NCBI GenBank assembly: GCA_949752745.1
Contig: OX457031.1
Coordinates: 49,572,162 to 49,636,161 of the forward strand
Reading direction: 5' to 3'
DNA length: 64,000 nucleotides
From: Protula sp. h YS-2021
Taxonomy: Eukaryota > Annelida > Polychaeta > Sabellida > Serpulidae
In this document: piece by piece, positions 25,995-37,109 of the stretch
How positions within the stretch are numbered: position 1 is the stretch's first letter
Layout of the letters: the number at the start of each line of letters is the position of its first letter
Program-made: the position numbers and the translations under genes
The notes under the pieces: generated by a model
What the model was told of the DNA's origin: nothing
What the model saw: only the letters and a program-made list of their open reading frames with translations
Databases searched by the model: none

Positions 25995-26617
25995 CCTGTT
26001 TCGATCTAGATGACGGTATGCCGACGAAACATCCAGATATTACCGTAATGAACGGACCAGGCATATTAACTTATCTTCCGTACCACCCCGGTCCAAAATA
26101 TCGTTTTCAGTTATTAATTTTGGTGATAATTTTGACCAGTCCTGAAAAAGTAGGAACTGTAAATAGGCTAAAACTAGTCTGAGATCCTACTGAACTACCG
26201 TACGAGGTAATATAGGGCGTTGGAATTTGAAATTGCAAATAAGACGATTAAGACCGTCATCACTACCGGGATCGTAACCCGATGATTTCCGCAAAATTGA
26301 CCCAGTGGTAGATCTGTATCCTTGTATAGTACGGGCTTTGAGATTACGTTCTTCAAATAAGTAGCATAAAAAAATCTGCTATTGATGAGGCTGTAGCCGC
26401 AACTGGATAAATGTTTCTCTCTTTACACTAGACTTCAAAGAGATAAATATACTTTATTAGTCGAATCTGCATGAATAGCTACCATTCTGTTAAGTGCCCT
26501 GTGAGAAAAAACCCTGTTTAATTAAGGCTGTAGGCTCAGGCAAAACAGATATAGATTGAACAACTACGGTCCTGGATGACGGTAATCCGAATGTGGTGCC
26601 GGTAACATTCCCGGGAA

Positions 26618-27243
26618 TCATTTAACTTCTACCGTCTTCAGGCAATTCATCTTTAGAAGCAGAGGAAACCACTGAGCTTCCGTCCTCATGGGAGCTATGA
26701 GGAGAAGATGGTGTGATTTTACTTTCAATATCCTCTGAAGTACTTGCGGAAGAATCGCCAACGGGAGAAATGCTACAGTATCTGAACCGGCCACGCTGCC
26801 GTCATTGCATTGACTGCTACCGCATTCTCGTCTGGGCATGATGACATGTACCATCGAAGTTGATTGGTTCATTTGTTTGCAAATAGATCGATCTGTGGGC
26901 GTCCCGACGTGGAGCGAGAAGCTACCCGCTGAAATGTTTCCAGAGATAGTGTCCATTCCGTCTGGACCACTAGGCCCTTTCTAGACGCAAGGTCGGCCAA
27001 CACATTCAGGTCGCCCGCAAGATGTTGCCGTAACAAGGTTATTCTGAGACGGTCCGACTTGATCAATATCTCCTTTGCTAGATTTGTCAGGGCTAATAAA
27101 CGAGTCCGCCTTGCTTCCGTAGATATGCCACTGCATACGTCCTTCAGTTGCAGAGATAGGAGGCAAATCGCTTTCGGAACTGTCCAAAGTTCCAGTAGTT
27201 TATATGTATTGTCTTTTGGTACTGATTCCACTGGATTGCACAA
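26618..27243 (-). pseudogene. DIRS-like RNase H and linker, frameshifted
   Basis: Two overlapping minus-strand frames share the signal. The first (27,243-26,869) has LRITLLRQHLAGDLNVLADLASRKG, then TEWTLSLETFQRV and GRPQIDLFANK. The second (26,956-26,618) continues with AFLPLAILPQVLQRILKVK and LLLIAPMRTEAQWFPLL. In DIRS and related elements these motifs occur in one polypeptide: the RNase H end 'N-x-x-A-D-x-L-S-R', then 'V-D-L-F-A', then 'L-I-A-P-x-W-x-x-Q-x-W-F-P'. The frame change near 26,900 makes this a pseudogene. Confidence 0.75.
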
Positions 27244-27623
27244 GCATGACCCTTAAATATCACTTAAATAAACTTCAAATTGCGCTTATCTGAATTTGAA
27301 GTTGGGGCTCTGGAGGATGGAAAGAAGCACCTATGTCGTATGCTTTGACTTCCTCCACCAATTCGGGTACCGTCTCGCTGCGGAATCTAACGTCGCAGTC
27401 GTTTTCGGGTGTCTGCCCTTCCTTACCGCCTTCCGAACAACTCTTTGGAATACCTGGTAGTTTACTTTTCCTAAATGTTATTTTTCGTTGCTACCAGTGT
27501 GCCTTCTAAAGTATGCAGGGTCAGATGTGGAGCTAGAAGAACTTGGCCATCCTGGGTTAAGCAATTGCTTTGACCAGAACCAGACGTTCGCCCAGAAAAG
27601 TAATATCCTGAGTGGATTCCAAC

Positions 27624-28067
27624 TCAGACTTCCCTAAATTTTACTTTCAAACCAAACCTGAGAGAGGTTCTGAGTGTACTTAATGTTTGCCGGATCAGTA
27701 TTTGTCGATCGCGATGGGCTATGAACCAATCGTCTATGTACTGGACAAGTGCGGTATTTTGCCGTCTTTTCCAATTCTTTACCGTATTCATTACCATCGT
27801 AAACACCCATGTTTACAGTGCCGTTAACTGGTAATATTTCCCGTCTACTATGAATGCTAGATACTTGTAATGAGAAGGGTTGTTCGGAGTATGGAAATAC
27901 GACATATCTATTGAGGTAGCCCACATTAACAGAGAGAACGAGCTTTTTATCACCTGAGTTGTATCCATTTGAAAGTCTCTACTATGAGAAACGTATTCAG
28001 ATTTGACAAGTCTGTTGTCAAGCGACCCCCTCCCCCCCCCCCCCGTCTTTTTCGGTACTAGAAACAC
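27624..28067 (-). pseudogene. DIRS-like reverse transcriptase, frameshifted
   Basis: FLVPKKTGG opens the conserved block, followed by SLDNRL, WATSIDMSYFHTPNN and YKYLAFIVDGKYYQLTAL in one frame. The catalytic YIDDWFIAHRD follows in another, near 27,710-27,745. The order 'VPKK-x-GG ... SIDLKDAYFHIP ... F-x-G ... Y-x-DD' is that of DIRS-type RT. At least two frame changes and a C run (28,031-28,044) break it, so it is dead as a gene. Confidence 0.8.
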
Positions 28068-28126
28068 GTGACTGTAAAAGACTGGCTTACTTGACTGATC
28101 TGAGTTGATCTGGCGACTTGTCTTTT

Positions 28127-29357
28127 TTATATTGACTCTTGAATCACTGTTAACAACGCTTCTCCCTTTATTGAGTCCGCTCCGTAACTGGTGTTTAAAT
28201 CTAGATTGGGTACGTCGTTAATGGCGGTAAAGTTTGAACACCCTTTTCTGATCGAAGGCACGGCACACAGTGGAATTCTCTCAACCACCTGCATACTTTT
28301 TTGGTCGCTCCCAACTGTTTCCATTCTTTTTTAAAGAATTGTAGAAGACCCTCCATCGGCAAGGACTCTGTTGACGAGATCAGCTGATTTATTGGATCTA
28401 ATTCAGTAATATAAGCCCCGGCGACGGGGTTTGGAGAGTCCCGTCGCCGTAACTTCGATTGATTGCTACCTTTTCTTGTTGTCTTGCCTCTGGGCTAAAA
28501 ACACTATCAGAATTCTTTTTCTCAGGCTCTTGATGACCTGAGCGATCAGTGGAAGGTCTCTGTCTCGCGGTCGCTTTGATGACGATGACCGTTGTGAGTT
28601 ACCGTAACGCTGTGACGACGACCGTCGTTGAGGTTGCGGGAATAATGCATTTTGCATGAGGCTTTGCTGCACGTCATTCTTGGAATCTTTTGTGCGTTTG
28701 GTAAGTAGCTCCTCCGGAAAAATCTGGGTGGTTCGAGTGAGCGGTGCATTGCGTTATTTAAAAGCCGAATGGTTATTCCATCTTGAATGATGAACCTCTG
28801 GATCTCCCCTTAATTGAATAATTTACAGCAATAATCCGGTCATAGCTTTTACCACATCTGAGGCTTAGTGAGTGAGTCCATCAAACGGGTTTGAATAGCA
28901 GCTTCTGCTGGGGTCGGCTCTGCAGGGCCTTGTTACAATGCCTTAAAAGAAGAATCTTGGGAAAAGGAATCATGATAGCTTTTCTCGCAAGTTTCTCCAA
29001 GGATTGGGCATCCTTATCCGTCAACGGTACACCCGAATCTTTGCTAACTTGTTGTTCATGTTGTTCAGTCCCGCGGCAATTGCAAACTTTTAGTGGAAGA
29101 AAGTCATTGTGAGCTTTATAAGAATCTGCTTTACATCCAAAACTTGGGAGTGATAGAGTTGAGAATATTTCTTGAAATTCTTAGAGGCCGCCTCTTTGAC
29201 TTCAATACTTCTAGGCTCCATACATTTGCGTACAAATCCCAATGTAGCTAAGGCGAAATGCTCTTGATTTTGTTGAGAATCCACCTGACAGTCCATTCTT
29301 AATACCATCTTCGTAGTATGTGTTGGCAACTGAGCTACGGTAGCTTTTAAGTATCCA

Positions 29358-29435
<78 letters not shown>

Positions 29436-30247
29436 CAAATCCCGAAGCAAAATGCCACACGGAGACGGATAAAAGTCTCTGTCCCTATCACGGTTTTCGT
29501 CACTTGAATCTTCCGTCACTGTGTTAAAAGGGGTCAGTGATAACAATAGACGACCACCCGCTGGATCGCGAAACGGCCATCTTTCATATCTCTTCTTAGC
29601 TGGAAACCTAAAGTACTTGTTTTAGTTTTAGTATCCACAAGTGTTTGAGGCGAACTGTGTAATGACCGACGTAGTGTAGCATAAACTGGCCTTGCCGGCG
29701 ATCTCGCCCTCACCTGAATAGATATCCGAACCAGGAGGAACAAAAACCGTGGCTGGCGGAATTTTTTCACCGGTTTCTATTGTTGCGGTAACACTTGAGA
29801 TTGCTGCGCGGTCGGAGGGAAAATTTCAGATTTAGAAACTAACTTGGACTGTTCGAAAAAGCTTGCCATCTGGACAGCCATAATTGATGGTGAAGAACGT
29901 TCAAGCGTTGAAGCCACTGCTGTAGTGCAAGGCACTGTTGTTAAAGACGATTCTTATGAAGCTAATTGAGCAGTGTGAATATTGGTACCAGTCTGAAAAG
30001 ATTGCAGTAACTGGTGTACTGCCGCACTCGTAGCTATATCCGACATTGCCGCCGCCGGCGTTGTGACTGCTACCGCAGGTGTAGTTTCTGAATTGTTTTG
30101 AAAATACTTGCCCACCTTGACCAGGACGAATTGTCGTATAGTCGTCATCATCCGATATTTCTTCATATACATTCCCGTCACCGTCGGATTAACCCTGTGG
30201 CTGAAGAGCAATATCCGAACGTTGTGACTTAAATAACAAGAGCGCAC
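28127..30247 (-). pseudogene. Degraded 5' (gag-like) part of the DIRS-like element
   Basis: Several short minus-strand frames (28,127-28,324; 28,546-28,749; 29,090-29,503; 29,954-30,247) lie upstream of the RT relic in the same orientation. They are basic or Ser/Thr-rich and have no domain I can name. Position alone suggests the gag-like ORF of the element. A (TA)n tract at 29,361-29,433 interrupts one of them. Confidence 0.4.
29361..29433. repeat. (TA)n microsatellite
   Basis: A pure TA tract inside the degraded DIRS-like element. Confidence 0.95.
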
Positions 30248-31316
30248 ACAGTAATTTATCTTACTTAGCAGTAGTTAGTCCTGCTTCTTTCAACTCCAGA
30301 GCAGCTAGTCATTCTGCGTTTCACCACATATTCCCTATGACGCTCGAGTTTAATCCAGTCCTCTTCTCTCATGTGACTACAATGTTCGCATATATCATTC
30401 ATTAACATTGTTACCTATATAGCATGGCACACAAGAAGCGTGCGGATCGTACTCTGAAACTCTGTTACCGGATTGTCGGTAAATCTTTCGCCGTTGAATC
30501 CTTCTCCCAAACCTTCCTAGGAGGCATGACAGAGGAAGAAAGAATCATAAGATTCGGTTATCCAACTATAAATACATTCTAGACACCGTCCCTTTCGTTG
30601 CCATTGCATAAGAGGAAAGAAGAAATTTACTACCATTACCGTAACTGAGTTACCGCAAAATTACCACTGCCCTAATGGGAGTTATAGTTGATACCGTAAT
30701 AGTAAAAAAACTGACGCAATACCCTTTCCAATACCAACAATCGCGAGAATAGCCACCCAGCTAGTTAAGGAAACCGCTGTGTGTGTATGACGTAGAAATC
30801 TGTCTGGCTGATTTCAGCGCAGTAATGAGAAATTGGACAAGAATCCCGGCTCTGGGAAGCAATGACGGGTTACCATCATCGAGTGCGGTCGTCATAGTAG
30901 TAGAAAGGCTAGAGATCTTACGTGTAACCTAACTACTATCGTAGAGAATAGTGTCCTGGTTAAAGCTGAGCCACCATTCCACAAACAAGTATATATGCGG
31001 TAGCACATATGACGGTCTACTTCTGCTACATTGCCGTAGATGGGACATGGATGCCCGTGGAAATGACCGCACCTTGATACAGATGAAAGCGTCTTCATTA
31101 CCGTCGAAGTTGTCACTGCAGTAATCATTACGGCATCTCATTACCGTCGCGGCAAGCAAATTTGGCGGAAGAGAAAAAACTGCTCATTTCACTTCGAATT
31201 CACCCCTCCCGTTCAGCATCTAGACCACACAGCCAGACAAATGAGGTATGAATGGAAACGAAAATTTACGTAGACAATTCTGGTAAATATCTTCAAACGA
31301 AATGCGCTTCGTGTGA
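30248..31316. other. Intron sequence between DIRS relic and Polinton
   Basis: No gene is recognised. TTACCG motifs remain frequent (near 30,470, 30,640, 30,650, 30,870, 31,100 and 31,140). It is probably the outer part of the DIRS-like element. Confidence 0.4.
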
Positions 31317-31322
31317 TGTAAT
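31317..31322. repeat. Target-site duplication, left (TGTAAT)
   Basis: The six bases immediately before the Polinton terminus match the six immediately after its right end (48,204-48,209). A 6-bp duplication is the length known for Mavericks/Polintons. Confidence 0.95.
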
Positions 31323-31801
31323 AGTAGGGTAAAAAGGCCGGTTCTGGCTCACTTGATGACGTCATACTGTCTGGAAGTGAGGCCGGTTCTGGCGCACTTT
31401 GTGACGTCATACTGTCTGGAAGTGACGTCATCATGTCTGGACCGGAAGTGTTGTCTGGAGCGGAAGTGGTGTCTGGAGCGGAAGTGTTGTCTGGAGCGGA
31501 AGTGACGATAAGCGTTAGGATAAGCGCGGCCATCCATGACGTGATCATGACGTCATGATGACGTCATACTGTCTGGAGCGAAAGTCTGGAGCGAAAGTCT
31601 GGAGCGAAAGTTGTTTGATAGTGTTGGCCGAGTCAATCCTCATGAAGTCAACGCACTCCACCTGTCAATCAGTGTAACCATGGCAACACTAAAAAGTGAT
31701 GACCTCCCCCCCCCCCTCGAAATTGAGATTTTTGCATATTTATCCGTTTCAGACGATTCTGAACATTTTTCATTTTTTGGGTTGACCGACCCCCCCCCCC
31801 C
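31323..31801. repeat. Polinton left terminal inverted repeat
   Basis: It matches the right end in reverse for about 480 bases. Inside are three 18-bp tandem units (TTGTCTGGAGCGGAAGTG type), five TGACGTCA octamers (31357, 31402, 31423, 31548, 31559) and three shorter GTCTGGAGCGAAA units. It ends in one copy of the ~85-bp C/G-run module that is amplified at the right end. Confidence 0.93.
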
Positions 31802-32020
31802 GCAGGACATACTATGTACCGCCCCCCCCCCCCGGGACATACTATGTACCGACCCCCCCCCAGGACATACTATGTACCGACCCCCCCCCCCGGGACATAC
31901 TATGTACCGACCCCCCCCCCGGACATACTATGTACCGACCCCCCCCCAGGACATACTATGTACCGACCCCCCCCCCCCCAGGACATACTATGTACCGACC
32001 CCCCCCCCCCTAGGCGAGCA
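31790..32020. repeat. ~30-bp tandem repeat with C runs, inside left TIR
   Basis: Seven copies of GGACATACTATGTACC, each separated by a run of about 9-13 C. The 16-bp core is an imperfect palindrome. The array is present only at the left end. It ends in CCCTAGGCGAGCAACATTCT, a sequence also found at both ends of the small element at 54-56.7 kb. Confidence 0.9.
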
Positions 32021-32057
32021 ACATTCTGTCAAGTCAGCTTCAGTTCCATCGGAGGGG

Positions 32058-32190
32058 TATATAAGGGATGAGCATACAGCAGTGACAGTCATTTCGGTGA
32101 GTGGAGCAAGGAAGTACAAGTTGTAGAACTACAATTGGATCACATCAGATCAAGGGATGGCATCCAGTGACAACTATTTCGGTAAGTGTT
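32058..32190 (+). promoter_or_regulatory. Left-end TATA box and candidate 5' exons for polB
   Basis: TATATAAGG at 32,058 lies about 30 bases before CAGTGACAGTCATTTCG|GTGAGT. A near-duplicate, CAGTGACAACTATTTCG|GTAAGT, ends at 32,181. Both look like short leader exons with splice donors. An acceptor, TTCATTTCAG, ends at 33,007, 26 bases before the polB ATG, so a spliced 5' leader is possible. Confidence 0.45.
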
Positions 32191-32195
32191 TATTG

Positions 32196-32525
32196 AAAAC
32201 TTTATAAATAAAAAGTGAACTTTGTAAACAAACTTTAGTTATTTGCATAATTGAAACTTTGTAAACAAACTTTGTAAACAAACTGTGTAAACAAACTTTA
32301 TAAACAAACTTTATAAACAAAATTTGTAAACAAACTTTGTAAACAAACTTTATAAACAAAATTTGTAAACAAAATTTGTAAACAAACTTTATAAACAAAA
32401 TTTGTAAGCAAACTTTGTAAACAAACTTGACTTATTTACATAATTGAAAATTTGTAAACAAACTTTGTAAACAAACTTTATAAACAAACTTTAGTTATTT
32501 GCTTAATTGAAACTTTGTAAAACAA
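32196..32525. repeat. 12-13-bp tandem repeat (ACTTTGTAAACAA)
   Basis: More than 20 units of ACTTTGTAAACAA and the variant ACTTTATAAACAA. The same word family recurs in the convergent region at 38,152-38,345. The array lies in the possible leader intron of polB. Confidence 0.85.
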
Positions 32526-32786
32526 TACCTTTCGTTATACTTAGTCGATTTAAATGAAAATTTCACCATTTGATTCAGTTTTATGTAAAGTTTTAACATG
32601 ATCATAGGCTATTTGCGCAGCTGGCTGTATGCATTTTTACCGCCATTTTAACTTAAAATTGTGATAACTTTCGTTATAACTTTCGTTATAGTTGACTGAA
32701 AATTTCACCATTACAGTGCTTCTTCGCGGATGAATACCATTTGGCAGACCATTTAACTTCACCGCTAGATGTCTCTGCTGTATAAC

Positions 32787-32990
32787 AGCTGTACAACTGT
32801 AAGTGAAATATTCATATACACAAGTAAAATTCTGATGAGTCAGCATTTTTTAAACAAGTTACACACCATATTTTGATTACATGGAAGTAGTATAAAAGCA
32901 TGAGTGAAACATGTCAACTAGTCAACTAGTGATACATTCTGCTGAGTTAACACACCATTGAAGTGGTATAAAAGGAAGAGTGAAACGTAT
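32787..32990 (+). promoter_or_regulatory. polB promoter module, two TATA copies
   Basis: Two diverged tandem copies have the core GTATAAAAGCATGAGTGAAAC-type: TATA near 32,891 and again near 32,968 (GTATAAAAGGAAGAGTGAAAC-type). The first copy with ~100 bases upstream is repeated, inverted, at 47,060-47,217, where it faces the right-end genes. The second TATA is about 65 bases before the polB ATG at 33,034. Confidence 0.65.
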
Positions 32991-33033
32991 ATTTTACTTC
33001 ATTTCAGTTCTAGCAACAGCAACAGCAACAACG

Positions 33034-36000
33034 ATGGCAACAGTCTACTGTCATGAATGCGATGTGACATTTCCATCTCTGGAAGTGTTCGTGACACATA
33101 CATGCAAACCAGCTAGGTTGAAACGTGCTCGTGAAGAGCTTGTTGAGCAGATTGAAGCCAAGAGACGAAAGACGGTACAAGATGGTGTTATCAGACCTGA
33201 TCCGTTCCTCTGCTGTGAATGCATTAAAATATTTCCATCTATGGATGCGTTTGACACACATGTATGCAAAGAACCAAAGACAGTGCAAGTAGGGAGAGGG
33301 AGAAGAGTGAGTCTTGGTGAAAACGCACAGGAAAGACGGTTTGAGCCTGAAGATGGATCGGATTTGCTACTCGAAATGCGACAACAAGAGAATAGAATCA
33401 AGAGACATTTGCTAGAGACGTTAAACCGTGGCATGAAATGGTACATTGTGGTACATGCACGCTTCAAGAAAATGACACCAAATGTTGAAGGCGTGATGGT
33501 AGAACAAGTGGATAATGCCTTCATCAGTAGTCCGACATATGCAGCATACAATCCAACAGATATTGAGAAGGACTTGCCAGAAGCCTATAAAGAATTGTTT
33601 ACCAGGTTTGATGAACATGAGCGACAAGGCTCTGGCTGGGTGTTGGATAACATATTATTCATTGAAGTGCATACAGCTACGTCAGCGCCACTGGAAGCGA
33701 GCAGTTTTATCCCACTACCGAAGAAAGTAAAGAGTACAAAGGCTGTGTTAAACATTCAGAATAAAGACAACAAGTGCTTCTTATGGTCTGTATTGGCTCA
33801 CCTTCACCCTTCAACAAACAACCCATACCGTGTGAATCAATACAAGCTATTTGAGAACGAATTGAAGGTGGAAGGCATGACATTTCCCACACCGATTACA
33901 GACATTCCAAAGTTTGAAAAGGAGAATGATGTGTCCATTAACGTGTTTGGATATGAACATGATGTCGTTGTTCCCATACAACTCAGTCGAAACACCAGCG
34001 CCAACAGCGCCAGAGAAATCAACTTACTTTTGATTAGCAATGACAAGACAAGACATTACTGCCTCATCAAGAATTTCAGCAGACTGATGGCTTATCGATC
34101 AAACCATCAGCATGCAGCATTTTATTGTTTCAACTGTCTTCACGGGTTTAGGCGACAAGATCTGTTAGACAAGCATCGTGAAGTGTGTGGCAAGCATGGA
34201 GCACAACGTTTATCATTCCCCAAGGAACCCTTCATCAAGTTCAAGAATGTAGCCAAACAACAGCGAGCGCCGTTTGTCATTTATGCGGACTTTGAATGTT
34301 TCACGAAAAAGCATGAAGGAGACAAGTATCAGCATCATCGTCCAAACAGCTTTGCCTATGTGGTTGTCAGCCAATATGATACACGTGCGCCAGTCCTGTA
34401 TCGAGGCGATAATGCTGTGAAAGTCTTTTTAGACCATATGGTATATGAACGTGATCGTATTGTGCATGGTCTACAACAGAAAAAGAAAATGGCGATGACT
34501 CATGAAGATGAAGAGCATTATAAGAACGCCACAGATTGCTACATTTGTCATGAGCCTCTAGGAGCAGATCGTGTGAGAGATCATGATCATATCAATGGCA
34601 AATACCGCGGAGCTGCACATAATGAATGCAATTTGCAATTCCGATTTCGAAAAGATCAGCAGGGAGATAAAGATTCTTTCATCATTCCTGTCTTTTTCCA
34701 CAATTTACGAGGCTATGACAGCCATTTGATCATGGAAGAAATTGGAAAGTTCAAAAACGAAAGGATTACAGTCATTCCCAACACCGTTGAGAAATATATT
34801 GCATTCACCATGAGCAATCTGAAATTTACAGACAGCTTTCAGTTCATGAGTACTTCTCTACAGAAGTTGGTCTCCAACCTAGCGGCAGAAGGGAAAGACA
34901 ACTTTTATCACATGACGTCACACATTCACGATAGTGACCAACAAGATTTACTGTTGAGAAAGGGAGTGTACCCTTATGATTACGTGGATGAACCATCCAA
35001 GTTTGCTGAAACACAACTGCCGTCCAAGGACAAGTTTTACAGTCTGCTCAGTGAAGAAGACATTAGCGATGAAGATTATGCGCATGCGCAGAAGGTGTGG
35101 GAAACATTCCACTGTACTACATTTGGTGAATACCATGACCTATACCTGAAATCAGATGTGTTGCTGCTAGCTGACGTGTTTGAAAACTTTCGTCACGTAT
35201 GTCTCAACACGTATGAATTAGATCCAGCTCACTACTATACAGCGCCAGGACTATCCTGGGATGCTATGTTGAAAGCGACAAAGGTGAAATTGGAATTGAT
35301 CAACGACATTGACATGTACCAAATGGTTGAACAAGGCCTACGTGGAGGAATATCTGTCATCACACACAAGTATGCGAAAGCAAATAACCCCTACGTACCA
35401 GATTACAATCCCACGAAACCAACCAACTACTTGACGTACCTGGATGCAAACAACTTGTATGGCTGGGCCATGTCGCAAAGCATGCCGGAAAGTGGATTTA
35501 TGTGGGTGAGCGAGCCAGAATCCATTGGCTTTATGGATGTGGATGAAGATGACGAGATTGGATACATTTTAGAAGTGGATTTGGAATACCCATATTCAAT
35601 TCATGATCGTCATAATCACTACCCAGTGGCTCCAGAACGGAAATGTGTCAAAGTGGGAGAATTGTAAGAGCATAGTCAGAAGCTACGGAAAGATCTAAAC
35701 ATGAAAGGCAAACCTAGTGAAAAGCTCATTCCCAACTTGTGCGACAAGAAGAAATATGTGCTTCATTATAGAAATTTACAGCAATATGTCTCACTGGGAT
35801 TGAAAGTCACGAAGGTGCATCGTGCCATCATGTTTGCACAGAGCAAACGGTTGGCAAAATACATCTCCTTGAACACGGAAAAGAGAAAGTTGGCCAAGAA
35901 CCCGTTTGAGAAAGACTTCTTCAAACTGATGAACAACTCTGTGTTTGGCAAAACCATGGAAAATGTGAGAAAACGCATGAATGTGGAACTTGTTCACCAG

Positions 36001-36684
36001 GAAAAGCGGTTCAAGAAACTTGTGGCCAAACCTTCCTTCCACAAATTTAGAATTTTCAACGAAGATTTGACCGCGGTACATTTGCGCAAAGTGGATCTGC
36101 TTCTGGATAAACCCATTCAAGTTGGTTTCACCATTCTCGACCTCAGCAAAGTGCTCATGTTCCACTTTCATTACAACTACATCATGACCAAGTATCCCGA
36201 CGCCAAACTGTTGTTCAGCGACACCGACAGTCTATGTTATGACATAGAAACGGAAGATATCTACAAAGACATGCAGGAAGATGCTGACTTGTTCGACACA
36301 AGTGACTATCCCCCAGATCATTTCCTACATTCCAACGTGAACAAGAAAGTGCTTGGGAAAATGAAAGATGAGACGGCGGGCATTCCCATTGAAGAGTTTG
36401 TTGGACTTCGGCCGAAAATGTATAGTATGATATATGGTGGGAAAGAAAAACGTACGGCCAAAGGCATCACTCGCGCGTGTCAAAGACGGATGAAACATCA
36501 GCAGTATAGAGACAGTTTGTTCAACCAAACGCAAACGATGACCACAGGGCACATCATACGAAGTCATGACCACCAGATTTTCTCGGAGAAGTTGAGGAAA
36601 GTGGCTCTCTCTCCCTTTGATGACAAGCGATATGTGATGAGTGATGGCTATTCCACTTTGGCGCATGGGCATTACAGTATATAA
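33034..36684 (+). pseudogene. Polinton protein-primed DNA polymerase B, one internal stop
   Basis: This is the replicative polymerase of the element (family B, protein-primed). From the ATG at 33,034 the frame has 1,216 codons. A single TAA at 35,665-35,667 (codon 878) interrupts it, after which the same frame continues and an ATG occurs at 35,701. The N-terminus has two C-x2-C-x12-H-x-C fingers (C6..C24, C60..C78), a third finger further on, and the Polinton-type NKDNKCFLWSVLAHLHP block. Exo I is D419-F-E421 in YADFEC. An HNH/EndoVII-like segment, VRDHDHINGKYRGAAHNECN, ends near 533. Exo III is Y704-D708; motif A is D804 (YLDANNLYGW). After the stop come motif B K960..N968-S-V-F-G and motif C DTDS at 1063. 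The stop separates motif A from motifs B and C, so the copy is probably inactive unless the stop is read through or is a sequence error. The upstream non-ATG extension of the frame overlaps the TATA box and is not used here. Confidence 0.93.
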
Positions 36685-36739
36685 GGGGGAGACACTTCAA
36701 CTTTAGAGTCAGGTGAGGTGTGAACACTGAAGCGTCAAC
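36674..36739 (+). promoter_or_regulatory. TATA box overlapping the polB stop codon
   Basis: ACAGTATATAAGGGGGAGAC includes the polB TAA (36,682-36,684). It lies about 55-60 bases before the ATG of the PC4-like gene, a normal distance for a TATA-driven early transcript. Confidence 0.6.
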
Positions 36740-37096
36740 ATGAAAAGATCTGCAACAACGGATATGGATACTCTTGCTGATACGGTGAAAGACATGAATG
36801 TGAAACATCCTGACACTACCATCAAGAAATTAAAAGTGGAGACGGCGACGGCGACGGCACCAACACCACGGTCGTGGGATGGAATGCTTTCTCTAGGCAA
36901 TGGAAAGTATATCAAGATTATGAAACAAAGTAATGAAGGTGTGGTAAACATTCGCAAATACCTCAGAGATGAGGGGACTGGAAAAAACCGTCCGACGAAA
37001 AAGGGAATTTTGCTGACCATACCTGAATGGAAAATGATGAAGAAGCAGGTGAAAGAAGTGGATAAAAGGCTTCGCAGACAAGACGACAAGTCATAA
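36740..37096 (+). CDS. PC4 (p15)-like transcriptional coactivator / ssDNA-binding protein
   Basis: 118 aa. Residues ~50-115 follow the PC4 fold: SLGNGKYIKIMKQSNEGVV, NIRKYLRDEGTGKNRPTKKG, then ILLTIPEWKMMKKQVKEVDK. The elements match those of PC4: an aromatic-rich first strand, a strand ending in 'I-R-x-Y', a 'P-x-x-K-G-I-x-L' turn, and a helix starting 'W-x-x-L/M'. The N-terminal 45 residues are charged and Ala/Thr-rich. PC4-fold proteins bind single-stranded DNA and act in transcription and replication. It sits directly after polB under its own TATA box and is the founder-like member of a small family in this element (next three entries and 45,854-46,501). Confidence 0.78.
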   Translation: MKRSATTDMDTLADTVKDMNVKHPDTTIKKLKVETATATAPTPRSWDGMLSLGNGKYIKIMKQSNEGVVNIRKYLRDEGTGKNRPTKKGILLTIPEWKMMKKQVKEVDKRLRRQDDKS

Positions 37097-37109
37097 CAAG
37101 GTAACAATC

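Noticed and set aside
31611..32126. Pro-rich protein frame in the left end of the Polinton
   Set aside because: It is the translation of C-run satellite and TIR sequence; the mirrored Gly-rich frames at 47,184-47,652 arise in the same way.
32980..33033. 18-residue N-terminal extension of PolB
   Set aside because: It would start with GTG directly after a TATA box and runs across a probable splice acceptor.
33010..36808. Minus-strand frames opposite polB
   Set aside because: They are shadows of the coding strand and show no family motifs.
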